Virus record (IMG/VR): IMGVR_UViG_3300032081_000306
Coordinates: 1 to 31,849 of that record
Length of the DNA stretch: 31,849 bases
Reading direction: 5' to 3' (one strand)
From: a virus
The position numbers and the translations under genes are program-made. The first letter of the stretch is position 1; each line of letters starts with the position of its first letter. Positions 6,538 to 12,645 of this stretch are shown here, one piece after another. The notes beneath the pieces were generated by a model. That model did no database searches, was not told the origin of the DNA, and saw nothing but the letters and a program-made list of their open reading frames with translations.

Positions 6538-6569
6538 ACTATATGCGGCTATATGCGTCCGCATGTCAA
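6538..6569 (-). promoter_or_regulatory. Putative promoter with overlapping direct-repeat operator for the HTH/primase genes
   Basis: On the minus strand a perfect -35 TTGACA lies at 6569-6564. Possible -10 boxes are CATATA at 6545-6540 (18-nt spacer) or TATAGT at 6543-6538 (20-nt spacer). The same stretch holds a direct repeat TATATGCG at 6540-6547 and 6550-6557, spaced exactly 10 bp, plus CGCAT in inverse at 6560-6564. The overlap of repeats with the core promoter suggests repression by a small DNA-binding protein, most simply the AlpA-type protein encoded just downstream. Confidence 0.5.
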
Positions 6570-6611
6570 TGAGCGGCAGTCTCCCGCCGCCCACATTAGC
6601 AAGTAAATTTA

Positions 6612-7235
6612 TTAAAACTCCGGGTCTGTTACCTGCGCTGACGGAGGTGGCGCTGCTGGAGCTGGCGCGGCTGCTGGAGCTGCTGCTGGCTGCATTGCAA
6701 TGCCAGCCTCAACCCCATCCTTAAGGCAGTCAGGACGCTCAACCCATTTAACAATTTCGAGGATCGGCACGACTGTAGAGCCCTTTGTGAACTGCACGAA
6801 TTTGGCTTCTGCCAGCTTTACCAAAGGCAGGCTCTTTGCGTCTGGACGTTGACCGAGCAGAGGTGCAAGCGCCTCCAACGACTGCCACGCTGCTGCCCCT
6901 GCTTGCTCCCATGTAGCCGTGTTGCCGCCACCTGTTGCACAATTTATTGAGAAACCTTTCTTCCAATCGTCGCCTGGCTTTGGCATCATTTGATTGACTG
7001 ACGGGTTCCAGTTCCACGATGGTGCTACACCGACTGCGCCCTCGCTGTGTTGCCACCCTGTCTTGAGCGCATCTATATCCATAATGAAACCATTGCTACC
7101 GTCATACGGCACTTTCTCACCGCCATCCCTGATATAAAATGATCGAGCTGGAACGCTTCCGTCGCGTGTGCCGATTGCGCTCCAAGCCAAAAACGGGCCT
7201 GATCCACCACTTGAACCTAAATCTAATTGAAACAT
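6612..7235 (-). CDS. SSB-like single-strand-binding or recombination-mediator protein, 207 aa
   Basis: The product has a folded region of about 175 residues (beginning MFQLDLGSSGGSGPFLAW, with GDDWKKGFSINCATGGG and WEQAGAAAW inside), a long Ala/Pro-rich flexible linker, and an acidic aromatic end TDPEF. A folded core, disordered linker and acidic-hydrophobic tip is the layout of single-stranded-DNA-binding proteins, whose tip recruits partner enzymes. Direct neighbours are a PD-(D/E)XK nuclease and a RuvC-like resolvase, which fits. I chose ATG 7235 with AAAGG upstream rather than the in-frame GTG at 7286, which adds a poorly structured 17 residues. Proteins like this occur in phages of Alphaproteobacteria. 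The SSB assignment is inferred from architecture and context. Confidence 0.6.
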   Translation of the reverse strand: MFQLDLGSSGGSGPFLAWSAIGTRDGSVPARSFYIRDGGEKVPYDGSNGFIMDIDALKTGWQHSEGAVGVAPSWNWNPSVNQMMPKPGDDWKKGFSINCATGGGNTATWEQAGAAAWQSLEALAPLLGQRPDAKSLPLVKLAEAKFVQFTKGSTVVPILEIVKWVERPDCLKDGVEAGIAMQPAAAPAAAPAPAAPPPSAQVTDPEF

Positions 7236-7288
7236 TGTTGTCGCCTTTCTAATTGACGTGTTGTGCCCGGTATTGGGCGTTCGCACAG

Positions 7289-8041
7289 CTACATGCCATA
7301 CATTTGTTCGCGGAGAGCTTCGGAGCCTGACCAGTAGAACGTGTTTGGGTTTACTGGCACAATAGCCTTTGCTGTTTCCGCATCGCAGACCCAGAGAAAT
7401 TTTTCTAGCCGTGCAATCTTTGTTTTGGCTTTCGCCAGAGTTTCGTTTACGTCGCCGTCCTCAAGCAGCGCCGTTTTAGCCTTGCTAACGTACAAGAATT
7501 TGACGCTGTAGTTGCCCATCGCTTTCTGATAGATGGCGCGCTGCAACTGATGCTCTGCTGACATCACCTTCGTCATCCTGTTCGTCGTTTTAAGATCGAT
7601 CACCAATCCGCTGCTAGGGAATACGAGGTCGAGGTAGCCAATGACAGGGATCTCCCAGCCTTCGCCTTTCGCCGTAATTCTGATCTTGTTTTGACCGCCT
7701 TCGTCTGGAAACTCTGGCTTGCCATATTCCTTTAGAACTTCAACAGCATTCTCGACCATCGGAGCGATCACGTCTCGCTCCTTGGTGGTCTTCTCGTCTG
7801 CAATGATGAACCTCTTATCAAACTTCTCTAATGCACTCTTAGTAGCGTCTCTGAGGCTCTGTGCGCCTGTCAGGGCTGCGACTACTGCGTCCTCACAAGT
7901 GATACCGCGCCAAGCGGCTGCGCCCATTGGGGTCCGTTGTTTAAAAAGATAGCTCATTACCCAAACATCAGGCGCATTCGACCACAGGTTTATTGAGCTT
8001 GCAGACAGGTGCTTGATGCCGTGTTTTTCAAATCCGTTCAT
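7289..8041 (-). CDS. PD-(D/E)XK superfamily nuclease (RecB/Cas4-like exonuclease), 250 aa
   Basis: The N-terminus has the HLSASSINLW signature (residues 11-20) typical of RecB-like and Cas4-like nucleases. The active-site pattern is GYLDLVF (D138) then VIDLKTT (D149, K151), followed by the conserved QLQRAIYQ helix (165-172). Length is normal for phage single-domain members. Such enzymes degrade or process DNA ends and in phages often work with an annealing or SSB protein, here probably the adjacent 207-aa protein. The Cas4 cysteines for an iron-sulphur cluster are not evident. The gene overlaps the RuvC-like gene by 4 nt. Confidence 0.85.
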   Translation of the reverse strand: MNGFEKHGIKHLSASSINLWSNAPDVWVMSYLFKQRTPMGAAAWRGITCEDAVVAALTGAQSLRDATKSALEKFDKRFIIADEKTTKERDVIAPMVENAVEVLKEYGKPEFPDEGGQNKIRITAKGEGWEIPVIGYLDLVFPSSGLVIDLKTTNRMTKVMSAEHQLQRAIYQKAMGNYSVKFLYVSKAKTALLEDGDVNETLAKAKTKIARLEKFLWVCDAETAKAIVPVNPNTFYWSGSEALREQMYGM

Positions 8042-8508
8042 CCCATCGTTTCCTTTGCGTATAGCGCGATCAACGTCGCTTCTGCTCTGCCATCATCTTT
8101 TACCCTGCCGAACCTACTAGCCTCTGCTGGGAACCTGTTCATCGCAAGGCTGCGCGCAACACCCTTATCTCTGCTCAGACCGAAATGCCTTTTCCAAACT
8201 GACGGCGTAACCATGTGCATCGGCGTCTTTGTTGCAGCCAGAGCCATTTGCAACGCTCCAAACTGCTCGCCAAAGCGGAACATAGACGACACGCCTTGGC
8301 CTTTCATGGCGGCAACTTGCTCGATATATGCAACCCGTGGCCCGTCGCCCTCTGGCTCTAAGATATCTAAAATGCTGTGCATATTTAAGATCGTCTTGCC
8401 CTTGGCGTTTTTCATTGTGGGCATGTCATGCACTTCAATGTCACCCGTCTGAGGCCAATAGAGCGTAATAGCTCCACTAAAACCAGGGTCGATTCCAAAT
8501 ATCTGCAC
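8038..8508 (-). CDS. RuvC-like Holliday junction resolvase, 156 aa
   Basis: A RuvC/RNase H-fold resolvase. The first strand carries FGIDPGFSGA with the catalytic Asp at residue 7. AYIEQV gives the second acidic residue (E63). The C-terminal helix has VKDDGRAEATLIALY (D138/D139 and E143), the usual RuvC pattern of D-x-AEA. It would cut branched intermediates made during replication and recombination before packaging. The start is a GTG directly after the TAA of the upstream gene, with GAGGG nine bases before it. It forms an operon with the nuclease, SSB-like and primase genes. Confidence 0.88.
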   Translation of the reverse strand: MQIFGIDPGFSGAITLYWPQTGDIEVHDMPTMKNAKGKTILNMHSILDILEPEGDGPRVAYIEQVAAMKGQGVSSMFRFGEQFGALQMALAATKTPMHMVTPSVWKRHFGLSRDKGVARSLAMNRFPAEASRFGRVKDDGRAEATLIALYAKETMG

Positions 8509-8670
8509 TTAATCAACCCTCGGCGGTTGTGTATATACACCCAACGTTGCAGCGTTTTGCATCGCACAATATCGCAAGTAAGTAGCCAGGGGCATACCCG
8601 CCCGGCTTGCGGCAACTGTCAGAAAAGCGTGCTGCTCCTCACTCAAAACCACTCGACTTTCTTTTTTCAT
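8509..8670 (-). CDS. Ribbon-helix-helix-like DNA-binding protein, 53 aa
   Basis: The sequence pattern KKESRVVLSEEQHAFLTVAA (a beta strand then a helix), a turn around RAGMPLA, and a second helix with TYLRYCAMQNA fits a ribbon-helix-helix (CopG/MobC-like) repressor or accessory protein. I chose ATG 8670, preceded by GGAGAGAA. The longer possibility at 8724 would start within the putative -35 box of this gene's promoter. It is the promoter-proximal gene of the replication block, and its position beside a divergent intergenic region suggests it regulates one or both directions. Confidence 0.65.
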   Translation of the reverse strand: MKKESRVVLSEEQHAFLTVAASRAGMPLATYLRYCAMQNAATLGVYTQPPRVD

Positions 8671-8696
8671 CGGTTCTCTCCGTTTTACGTAAATCC

Positions 8697-8724
8697 AACA
8701 TATAGGACAAAAATTGTACGTCAA
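8697..8724 (-). promoter_or_regulatory. Putative promoter of the replication block
   Basis: On the minus strand TTGACG (8724-8719) is followed after a 16-nt spacer by TATGTT (8702-8697), a reasonable sigma70-like pair. Transcription would begin near 8690, just upstream of the ribosome binding site of the ribbon-helix-helix-like gene. It is the only good promoter-like pair upstream of the minus-strand block 8670-6612. Confidence 0.55.
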
Positions 8725-8767
8725 GGGGGTTGTATTAGGATTTTTGTTGGATTAGGCTGTGGTTGTT

Positions 8768-8802
8768 GTTTGCGATAAAGTCACAAATAGTTTTTCGCAA
8801 AC
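8768..8802. promoter_or_regulatory. Inverted repeat GTTTGCGA-19-TCGCAAAC; possible operator before the plus-strand operon
   Basis: GTTTGCGA at 8768-8775 and its exact complement TCGCAAAC at 8795-8802 flank a 19-nt AT-rich spacer in the divergent intergenic region, just before the ribosome binding site (GAGGAGGG, 8810-8817) of the first plus-strand gene. The half-site spacing suits a dimeric or tetrameric DNA-binding protein such as the ribbon-helix-helix protein encoded on the other side. No clear -35/-10 pair for the plus strand could be fixed here. Confidence 0.45.
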
Positions 8803-8820
8803 TTTGCAGAGGAGGGATAA

Positions 8821-9003
8821 ATGCATAACAAACAAAAAATAAAAGACCTTAAAGGTTACATTGAGTTTATGGCACAATCGCTAGAACGCTTGGAGAAACG
8901 GTATGAGGGCGTTAGGCCGAGCTGGGTATCGGCTGACCTTGCTATTGATGGTGCTAATTTAGCTCGCGCTCGCAAAGAGCTTGCAGAGCTAGTGGGCGAC
9001 TGA
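8821..9003 (+). CDS. Hypothetical protein, 60 aa, helical
   Basis: First gene of the small plus-strand operon, preceded by a strong ribosome binding site (GAGGAGGG). The product is charged and almost entirely helical, with a probable coiled coil in its first half (LKGYIEFMAQSLERLEKRYEG). A second helix spans about residues 38-58. No domain recognised. Its stop TGA shares a base with the next ATG. Small coiled-coil proteins at this position in phages are often host-takeover or regulatory factors, but nothing here proves that. Confidence 0.7.
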   Translation: MHNKQKIKDLKGYIEFMAQSLERLEKRYEGVRPSWVSADLAIDGANLARARKELAELVGD

Positions 9004-9227
9004 TGGAATATTTTACCGCAATGCTCATAGTCTACACTCTGCGAGACGTGCAGTTTGAGGCAGAAATATATTACGAAACAGAGCGCAAGTGTAGCGATGC
9101 AATGTTTGACGGGATTGAGTTTTACAAAACGATCTACAAGCACGAGCGCGACACGTTGATCCGCTGCATACCAACAGACATTCCGTCCAAATCACCAAGG
9201 CCAAAAATAAGGAAAACAAACCAATGA
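9003..9227 (+). CDS. Hypothetical protein, 74 aa
   Basis: Unknown protein of 74 residues, translationally coupled to its upstream neighbour (TGATG). The first part (MEYFTAMLIVYTLRDVQFEAEIYYETER) reads as alternating beta strands, the middle as a helix, and the C-terminus is basic and proline-rich (SKSPRPKIRKTNQ). There is no membrane segment. Two cysteines occur, in KCSDAM and IRCIP. No family is recognised. Confidence 0.65.
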   Translation: MEYFTAMLIVYTLRDVQFEAEIYYETERKCSDAMFDGIEFYKTIYKHERDTLIRCIPTDIPSKSPRPKIRKTNQ

Positions 9228-9586
9228 GAGACTACGACAGAAGCCCAGACACCTTGAAGATCTGGGAAATGAGCCTGGCTGGTGCGTCCAGCAGGGAGAT
9301 CGAAACGGAGCTAAACTTTAAGTTCGGCAAAATTAACTCAGCTGTGCGAAGAGGGCGAGATGCTGGAGTAATACCGCGTCCATCTGTAAGGCCAATCTCA
9401 AGTGGTAGCCACCACAAGAATTATATGCGTCTTGGTAATGTTTCTGCAATTTTGGATGCTCTTAGCGAAGAACAGGTTGAATGGCTCGCTACAGAGGCAC
9501 GCAAAATTAAGTGTGAAAGTTTAAGCGAGTATATCGTAGAAATTATTAGAGATGCACACGCAAATGAGGAATTAACAAATGAATAG
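9224..9586 (+). CDS. Putative DNA-binding protein with HTH and RHH-like parts, 120 aa
   Basis: The N-terminal 45 residues read as a helix-turn-helix of the Sigma-70-region-4/resolvase type (IWEMSLAGASSREIETELN, then KINSAVRRGRDAGVI). The C-terminal part (LSEEQVEWLATEARKIKCESLSEYIVEIIRDA) has the helix-turn-helix spacing of ribbon-helix-helix proteins. Two possible DNA-binding units in 120 residues suggest a transcriptional regulator, perhaps of the late genes or the divergent replication operon. The gene overlaps both neighbours (ATGA at 9224 and an 8-nt overlap at 9579). The assignment is from pattern only. Confidence 0.6.
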   Translation: MRDYDRSPDTLKIWEMSLAGASSREIETELNFKFGKINSAVRRGRDAGVIPRPSVRPISSGSHHKNYMRLGNVSAILDALSEEQVEWLATEARKIKCESLSEYIVEIIRDAHANEELTNE

Positions 9587-9707
9587 GCTACAACAACTGC
9601 GCGAGATGCTGCGTGAAATGGAAGACAGCGTTTTGGGTGATGTCTTAAGCGGCTTTGCTTTGATGCTTACGCTTTACGCGATATTGGTTTTTGCTTTGGT
9701 GTTGTGA
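9579..9707 (+). CDS. Small single-span membrane protein, 42 aa
   Basis: A 42-codon gene overlapping the previous gene end by 8 nt and sharing one base with the next start (TGATG). The N-terminal 20 residues are an amphipathic charged helix (MNRLQQLREMLREMEDSVL) and the rest, from about residue 22, is a strongly hydrophobic segment that would span the membrane once. No ribosome binding site stands out, so coupling to the upstream gene is likely. Small membrane proteins of phages include anti-holins and superinfection-exclusion factors. Function unknown. Confidence 0.55.
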   Translation: MNRLQQLREMLREMEDSVLGDVLSGFALMLTLYAILVFALVL

Positions 9708-9895
9708 TGTCGGACAAAAAAATATCTCCCGCTGACGAAGCAATTTTAAAATACCTCCGAGGTCAGGTGGACAGGTTGCAGGATGAGCGACATAGAATGA
9801 ACGCTCGTCCATCAATTAAAAACGAGCTGCACATTGCCATTCGAGATTTACGTGAGTTTACGAGCAAATTGCGCAAAGCTGGCAAGCGAATTTAA
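9707..9895 (+). CDS. Hypothetical coiled-coil protein, 62 aa
   Basis: Last gene of the plus-strand operon. The start is ATG 9707, which overlaps the previous TGA; a GTG three bases earlier is less likely. The product is basic and helical (ILKYLRGQVDRLQDERHRM, then a second helix of LHIAIRDLREFTSKL), giving a probable helical hairpin. No domain recognised. Its last four bases overlap the end of the convergent nuclease gene, with no room for a terminator between them. Confidence 0.65.
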   Translation: MSDKKISPADEAILKYLRGQVDRLQDERHRMNARPSIKNELHIAIRDLREFTSKLRKAGKRI

Positions 9896-10248
9896 TCTAA
9901 ATTTGTTATCCATTGCAAATCTGCGTCCTGCTTTTTCTGCGTAAACTCGTCTTTGTGCAGAGAATATGGAGGCATGTTTTTCTCTTCTAAAAAACGAACA
10001 AGCGGATGGTCGTTGATAGCGACCAACGCAAAAACATCCGCCTCAAAATTTGCGCAATAAAACTTATATTTATGGCCTGTAACTTTTGTTGCAGTTTTGA
10101 CCTCCACACGCAGAACCCGACCACTTCTGAGAGTGACGTGGAGGTCACAAGCTCCATCGACCCTTGAAGCCTCCAAGCCAGCTTGTTCGATCAGGTAAGC
10201 TACAAAATGCTCCCCGACACGACCAGTGCGGGTCCTGCTGCCTGTCAC
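9892..10248 (-). CDS. PD-(D/E)XK endonuclease, Hjc/Holliday-junction-resolvase-like, 118 aa
   Basis: A short nuclease of the PD-(D/E)XK fold. GEHFVAYL gives E13 in the first helix, CDLHV gives D35, and VEVKTAT gives E49 and K51, the order and spacing of archaeal Hjc-type resolvases and related endonucleases. It is the last gene of the late transcript, directly after the amidase (4-nt overlap), so it is made late. That suggests a role in trimming branched DNA before packaging or in host DNA degradation rather than in early replication. It is the second resolvase-like enzyme in the window besides the RuvC-like one. Confidence 0.75.
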   Translation of the reverse strand: MTGSRTRTGRVGEHFVAYLIEQAGLEASRVDGACDLHVTLRSGRVLRVEVKTATKVTGHKYKFYCANFEADVFALVAINDHPLVRFLEEKNMPPYSLHKDEFTQKKQDADLQWITNLD

Positions 10249-10682
10249 TTTTTCGCTAACCAGTATTTAACATCGAAACATGGGCAGGCTTTACTGGCAT
10301 ATGTATTGTGCCCGCTCACACGTTCGATCGTAGGATAGTCCGACATATATTTTTCAATTAACTGCCGCAAAGCCTTGTCCTGCTCTGGAGTAAAGTTTTG
10401 TGAAAATACATCATCCGCAGAGCCGCCTCTGCCGCCTACTAGGCTGATGCCTATGGTTGTCCTGTTTCGGCCTCTACAGTGCGCCCCAGAGCGCTCTACG
10501 GACCTACCATAACCTACTGAGCCATCGCGATGGATGATTGCATGATAGCCGATATCTGACCACCCGCGTTCAGTAACATGCCAACGCCTGATTTCTTTTA
10601 CTACATCATTAACTGGCCGATCAGCATACCAGCTAGGATTAGTTGCAGTGCAGTGCACTATAATTTCGTCAAGGTGTCTCAT
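10245..10682 (-). CDS. Endolysin, N-acetylmuramoyl-L-alanine amidase (T7 lysozyme type), 145 aa
   Basis: A single-domain Amidase_2 protein. It is aligned by eye to T7 lysozyme: HCTAT gives the first zinc ligand H10, GYH gives Y46, SGHN gives the second ligand H125, and KAC gives catalytic K131 and the third ligand C133. It cuts the bond between N-acetylmuramic acid and L-alanine in peptidoglycan to release progeny. It has no signal peptide, so export depends on the holin directly upstream (4-nt overlap). In T7 this protein also inhibits the phage RNA polymerase; no phage RNA polymerase is seen here. Assignment is secure. Confidence 0.93.
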   Translation of the reverse strand: MRHLDEIIVHCTATNPSWYADRPVNDVVKEIRRWHVTERGWSDIGYHAIIHRDGSVGYGRSVERSGAHCRGRNRTTIGISLVGGRGGSADDVFSQNFTPEQDKALRQLIEKYMSDYPTIERVSGHNTYASKACPCFDVKYWLAKK

Positions 10683-11023
10683 TTCTTAAATCCTTTCACT
10701 GTTCTTATTCCAAATGATGCAGCTATGCTGGCATACATTGCCCAAGAAAACCACTGTGGTGCAGCTTCAAGGTTTTTAAATCCTTGCTCCATAAACGGTT
10801 GCAAGCCTGGGATGAAACTTCCCAAAACAATTGCAATAAAGCACAGGGTCCACGCTTCGTCCTTCCAGCTATCAGAACTAGCTTGAATAGCAGCTTGTTC
10901 CCAACTAATTTCGCCAGTAGCAATTTTCATTTTAGTTTCTGCTTCAGCTTTTTTTACAGCAGTTTTGCCATCGATGTAACTAGCAGCAAAATTACCAACT
11001 GACCCTAGTATCTGAGCAATCAT
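10679..11023 (-). CDS. 3TM holin, gene-transfer-agent holin family, 114 aa
   Basis: A membrane protein with a hydrophobic N-terminus (about 1-18), a charged helical stretch (20-52), and strong membrane segments near residues 57-76 (AWTLCFIAIVLGSF) and 88-106 (QWFSWAMYASIAASFGI). The order and the C-terminal RTVKGFKK-type basic end match the GTA_holin_3TM family found in alphaproteobacterial phages and gene transfer agents. It would form the membrane lesion that lets the amidase reach the wall. It overlaps the amidase gene by 4 nt and is the centre of the lysis cassette. Confidence 0.8.
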   Translation of the reverse strand: MIAQILGSVGNFAASYIDGKTAVKKAEAETKMKIATGEISWEQAAIQASSDSWKDEAWTLCFIAIVLGSFIPGLQPFMEQGFKNLEAAPQWFSWAMYASIAASFGIRTVKGFKK

Positions 11024-11214
11024 TTACTTTCCTTTCCCATCCATATGCCAAATGATCCTGTCATAGCGCCAGTTACAACAGAGATAAGACCAGCTTGAGA
11101 CACAGATAAATCAGGCTGAGATAGTGCCCACTCTAAACATCGAATGTACATGATTGTCATAATCAGCATCATAAGACGCGGTAAAACTTTCCATTCATCT
11201 AGTTTTGTTGCCAT
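11020..11214 (-). CDS. Small two-span membrane protein, holin-like, 64 aa
   Basis: A 64-residue membrane protein with two predicted spans at about 12-30 (LPRLMMLIMTIMYIRCLEW) and 41-58 (GLISVVTGAMTGSFGIWMG). The pattern PRLMM-x10-EW...Q-x6-VTGAMTGSFGIWMG is one I recall from small conserved phage membrane proteins near lysis genes. It may be a second holin or an antiholin. It overlaps the 3TM holin by 4 nt and shares one base with the stop of the gene upstream. Confidence 0.7.
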   Translation of the reverse strand: MATKLDEWKVLPRLMMLIMTIMYIRCLEWALSQPDLSVSQAGLISVVTGAMTGSFGIWMGKESK

Positions 11215-11387
11215 TACTTAGACTCCTTTAGCTTAACCTCAAAACAATAAGTTACTGTATGTATATCAGTAATTAACACTTTAGCAGCATCCTTTGCTCT
11301 AATGCATTCGCTGCTAGAATTAAACTGACCCAACTCATAGCTAGTCACATTGTTGTTTATTACATGAAGCCACAATAATACCCACAT
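11214..11387 (-). CDS. Small exported two-cysteine protein, 57 aa
   Basis: A 57-codon gene joined to both neighbours by one-base overlaps (TGATG and TAATG), with GGAGAAG upstream of its ATG. The first 16 residues (MWVLLWLHVINNNVTS) resemble a short signal sequence or anchor. The rest is small, with two cysteines (in SSSECI and TYCFEV) that could form a disulphide outside the cytoplasm. It resembles the 61-aa protein at 31017-31202: both begin with MW, share an S-x-S-E-C-I motif and a C-terminal Y(K)C. Within the lysis cassette it could act like an outer-membrane spanin partner, but there is no lipobox. Function unknown. Confidence 0.6.
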   Translation of the reverse strand: MWVLLWLHVINNNVTSYELGQFNSSSECIRAKDAAKVLITDIHTVTYCFEVKLKESK

Positions 11388-11854
11388 CACCACTTCTCCA
11401 TAAATTTACCGAGCCAATAAAACCCAGCGCCTGTTGCACCAACAGCAATGAATCCGCACACAACCGCAGTTATTGCTTGAATCATTTCTTCGCGTTCTTT
11501 TTCTCTCTGCTTCTGTGCTGCACGTCGAGCTTTACGCGCTTCTGCTTGATACTGTTGCCATCGATCCCACGTTCCGGGCGGGCCGTACAATCTACACCAA
11601 GATTCAAGCTCCTTGCGTTTTCGCTGCAAATCTTCGAGCGCCTGAAACTCTTCCCAATCACCCTCTGACCCACCAGTGATAGCGCTAATTGGGTTGGACT
11701 TCTTACGCTTGACCGCTTCTTTTAATTCATCTTCCGCAGTGAGGAACGCACCGACTTGATTAACAAGCCCACTGACTTCGCGACCATTCTCTAGGCACTT
11801 TTTAATTACCGAGTATGCAGCATTAGCGGCAGCTATAGTTTCTAAAATCGCCAT
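11387..11854 (-). CDS. Coiled-coil protein with C-terminal membrane anchor, 155 aa
   Basis: Unknown protein with a helical N-terminal region (1-45). A basic, heptad-rich central segment (about 67-125, with LQRKRKELESW and an Arg/Lys/Glu run of REKEREEM) follows. A C-terminal transmembrane helix covers about 126-150 (ITAVVCGFIAVGATGAGFYWLG). Proteins of this shape are found near lysis or internal-virion genes of short-tailed phages. The single tail anchor and coiled coil recall spanins turned around, but it could also be a minor virion protein. Its stop overlaps the start of the 57-aa gene. Confidence 0.65.
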   Translation of the reverse strand: MAILETIAAANAAYSVIKKCLENGREVSGLVNQVGAFLTAEDELKEAVKRKKSNPISAITGGSEGDWEEFQALEDLQRKRKELESWCRLYGPPGTWDRWQQYQAEARKARRAAQKQREKEREEMIQAITAVVCGFIAVGATGAGFYWLGKFMEKW

Positions 11855-11857
11855 GAG

Positions 11858-12091
11858 CTACCGCTCCATCAAGCGATCTATTTTTTCTTCGATACGGTCA
11901 AAACGAGCAACGATCTGGCCCATAACAGCAGTGCTATCAGCCTTCGTCACATATTCCTTTGCCATCTCCTCGCGTGTCCTGTTCACAAGGATTTGTAGCC
12001 TTGCAACCTCGGAGTGTTGCGACTTGAGCCACCAACCTATCCCGCCGACTGCGGCTGTGAGGCAAATATTTATTAGCGAAGAGACTTCCAT
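11858..12091 (-). CDS. Membrane-anchored coiled-coil protein, inner-spanin-like, 77 aa
   Basis: From ATG 12091 the product has an N-terminal membrane segment (about 5-22, LINICLTAAVGGIGWWL) followed by helical, heptad-like sequence to the end (EVARLQILVNRTREEM and IVARFDRIEEKIDRLMER). That is the topology of an inner-membrane spanin: anchor plus periplasmic coiled coil. The in-frame start at 12124 lies within the preceding gene and is less likely. It lies between the head genes and the holin genes. A similar layout is also seen in unexplained small virion-associated proteins, so the spanin call is tentative. Confidence 0.55.
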   Translation of the reverse strand: MEVSSLINICLTAAVGGIGWWLKSQHSEVARLQILVNRTREEMAKEYVTKADSTAVMGQIVARFDRIEEKIDRLMER

Positions 12092-12092
12092 C

Positions 12093-12401
12093 TCAGTACG
12101 TGCCTTCCCAGACCCTAAGCGCACTGAACTCGTTACTCATTAGCTTTCTCTTTATTACGTCCTTAACGGCTGCTGTGTCTGTCCAGGAAACCCCAGCTTC
12201 TTTGAGCCACACACCTAGCTGGCCCATGTCCACATTGCCGACGTGCTTATAGTCTGAACCAAAGCTGTTCTGTGTAACGTCACGGGCGTGTTGCGCATCC
12301 TTGAGGACGTGGGACATATCAAAAGTTTTCTTGACGATGATCTTGTCATCTTCGAAACTAAACTTTTCGGCAATTTTAGTTGAATGAGCGGCTTTTTGCA
12401 T
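12093..12401 (-). CDS. Conserved phage protein downstream of capsid gene, 102 aa
   Basis: Soluble 102-residue protein with a short beta-rich start (KFSFEDDKIIVKKTFDMSHVLKDAQHARD) and a helical C-terminal half ending FSALRVWEGTY. The layout resembles small conserved proteins that lie a few genes after the capsid gene in podoviruses, perhaps head-completion or accessory proteins. I cannot name the family. Its start at ATG 12401 lies inside the upstream 70-aa gene (26-nt overlap in another frame) with only a weak GGAAA ahead of it, so coupling is likely. Confidence 0.7.
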   Translation of the reverse strand: MQKAAHSTKIAEKFSFEDDKIIVKKTFDMSHVLKDAQHARDVTQNSFGSDYKHVGNVDMGQLGVWLKEAGVSWTDTAAVKDVIKRKLMSNEFSALRVWEGTY

Positions 12402-12588
12402 TGCGTGATTTCCGTTTTGTTTTTTCTACTTTAGCAGGTTCTACGATCTCACGCAAAACTGTAACGCTGTCTGGTCGTAGGCATGTGATCTTTTGAATCT
12501 CTGCGTCCGACAAAATAACTTTTTCACCTTTTTCAATGCGGCCTTTGCTGCATTTAATCTTAATTCGATTTACAATGACTTCTTTCAT
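12376..12588 (-). CDS. Hypothetical small basic protein, 70 aa, next to capsid gene
   Basis: I choose ATG 12588 with GGAG eight bases upstream; an in-frame TTG at 12600 precedes that site. The N-terminal half looks like a small beta unit (VIVNRIKIKCSKGRIEKGEKVILSD), then a short helix (AEIQKI). The C-terminal 20 residues are a Lys/Arg/Ser tail. Small basic proteins with a K-G-x2-x-x-G-E-x-V-x-L-S motif are common just after capsid genes in phages, probably as minor head components. The gene starts 57 bases after the capsid stop, beyond a hairpin. Confidence 0.65.
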   Translation of the reverse strand: MKEVIVNRIKIKCSKGRIEKGEKVILSDAEIQKITCLRPDSVTVLREIVEPAKVEKTKRKSRNAKSRSFN

Positions 12589-12612
12589 TACATGCTCCAA
12601 AACTTATGGGTA

Positions 12613-12638
12613 GATGGGGTGATAAAAACCACCCCATC
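12613..12638 (-). terminator. Hairpin after the major capsid gene, possible partial terminator
   Basis: GATGGGGTG (12613-12621) and CACCCCATC (12630-12638) form a perfect 9-bp stem with an 8-nt loop only seven bases after the capsid stop on the minus strand. The minus-strand sequence that follows is poor in T, so it may be a leaky terminator or a 3'-end stabilising hairpin that lets capsid mRNA accumulate over the downstream genes. Confidence 0.6.
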
Positions 12639-12645
12639 ATTTCTT

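Noticed and set aside
7289-8041. PD-(D/E)XK nuclease as a Cas4 protein
   Set aside because: No four-cysteine iron-sulphur cluster motif and no other cas genes; it lies with phage recombination genes.
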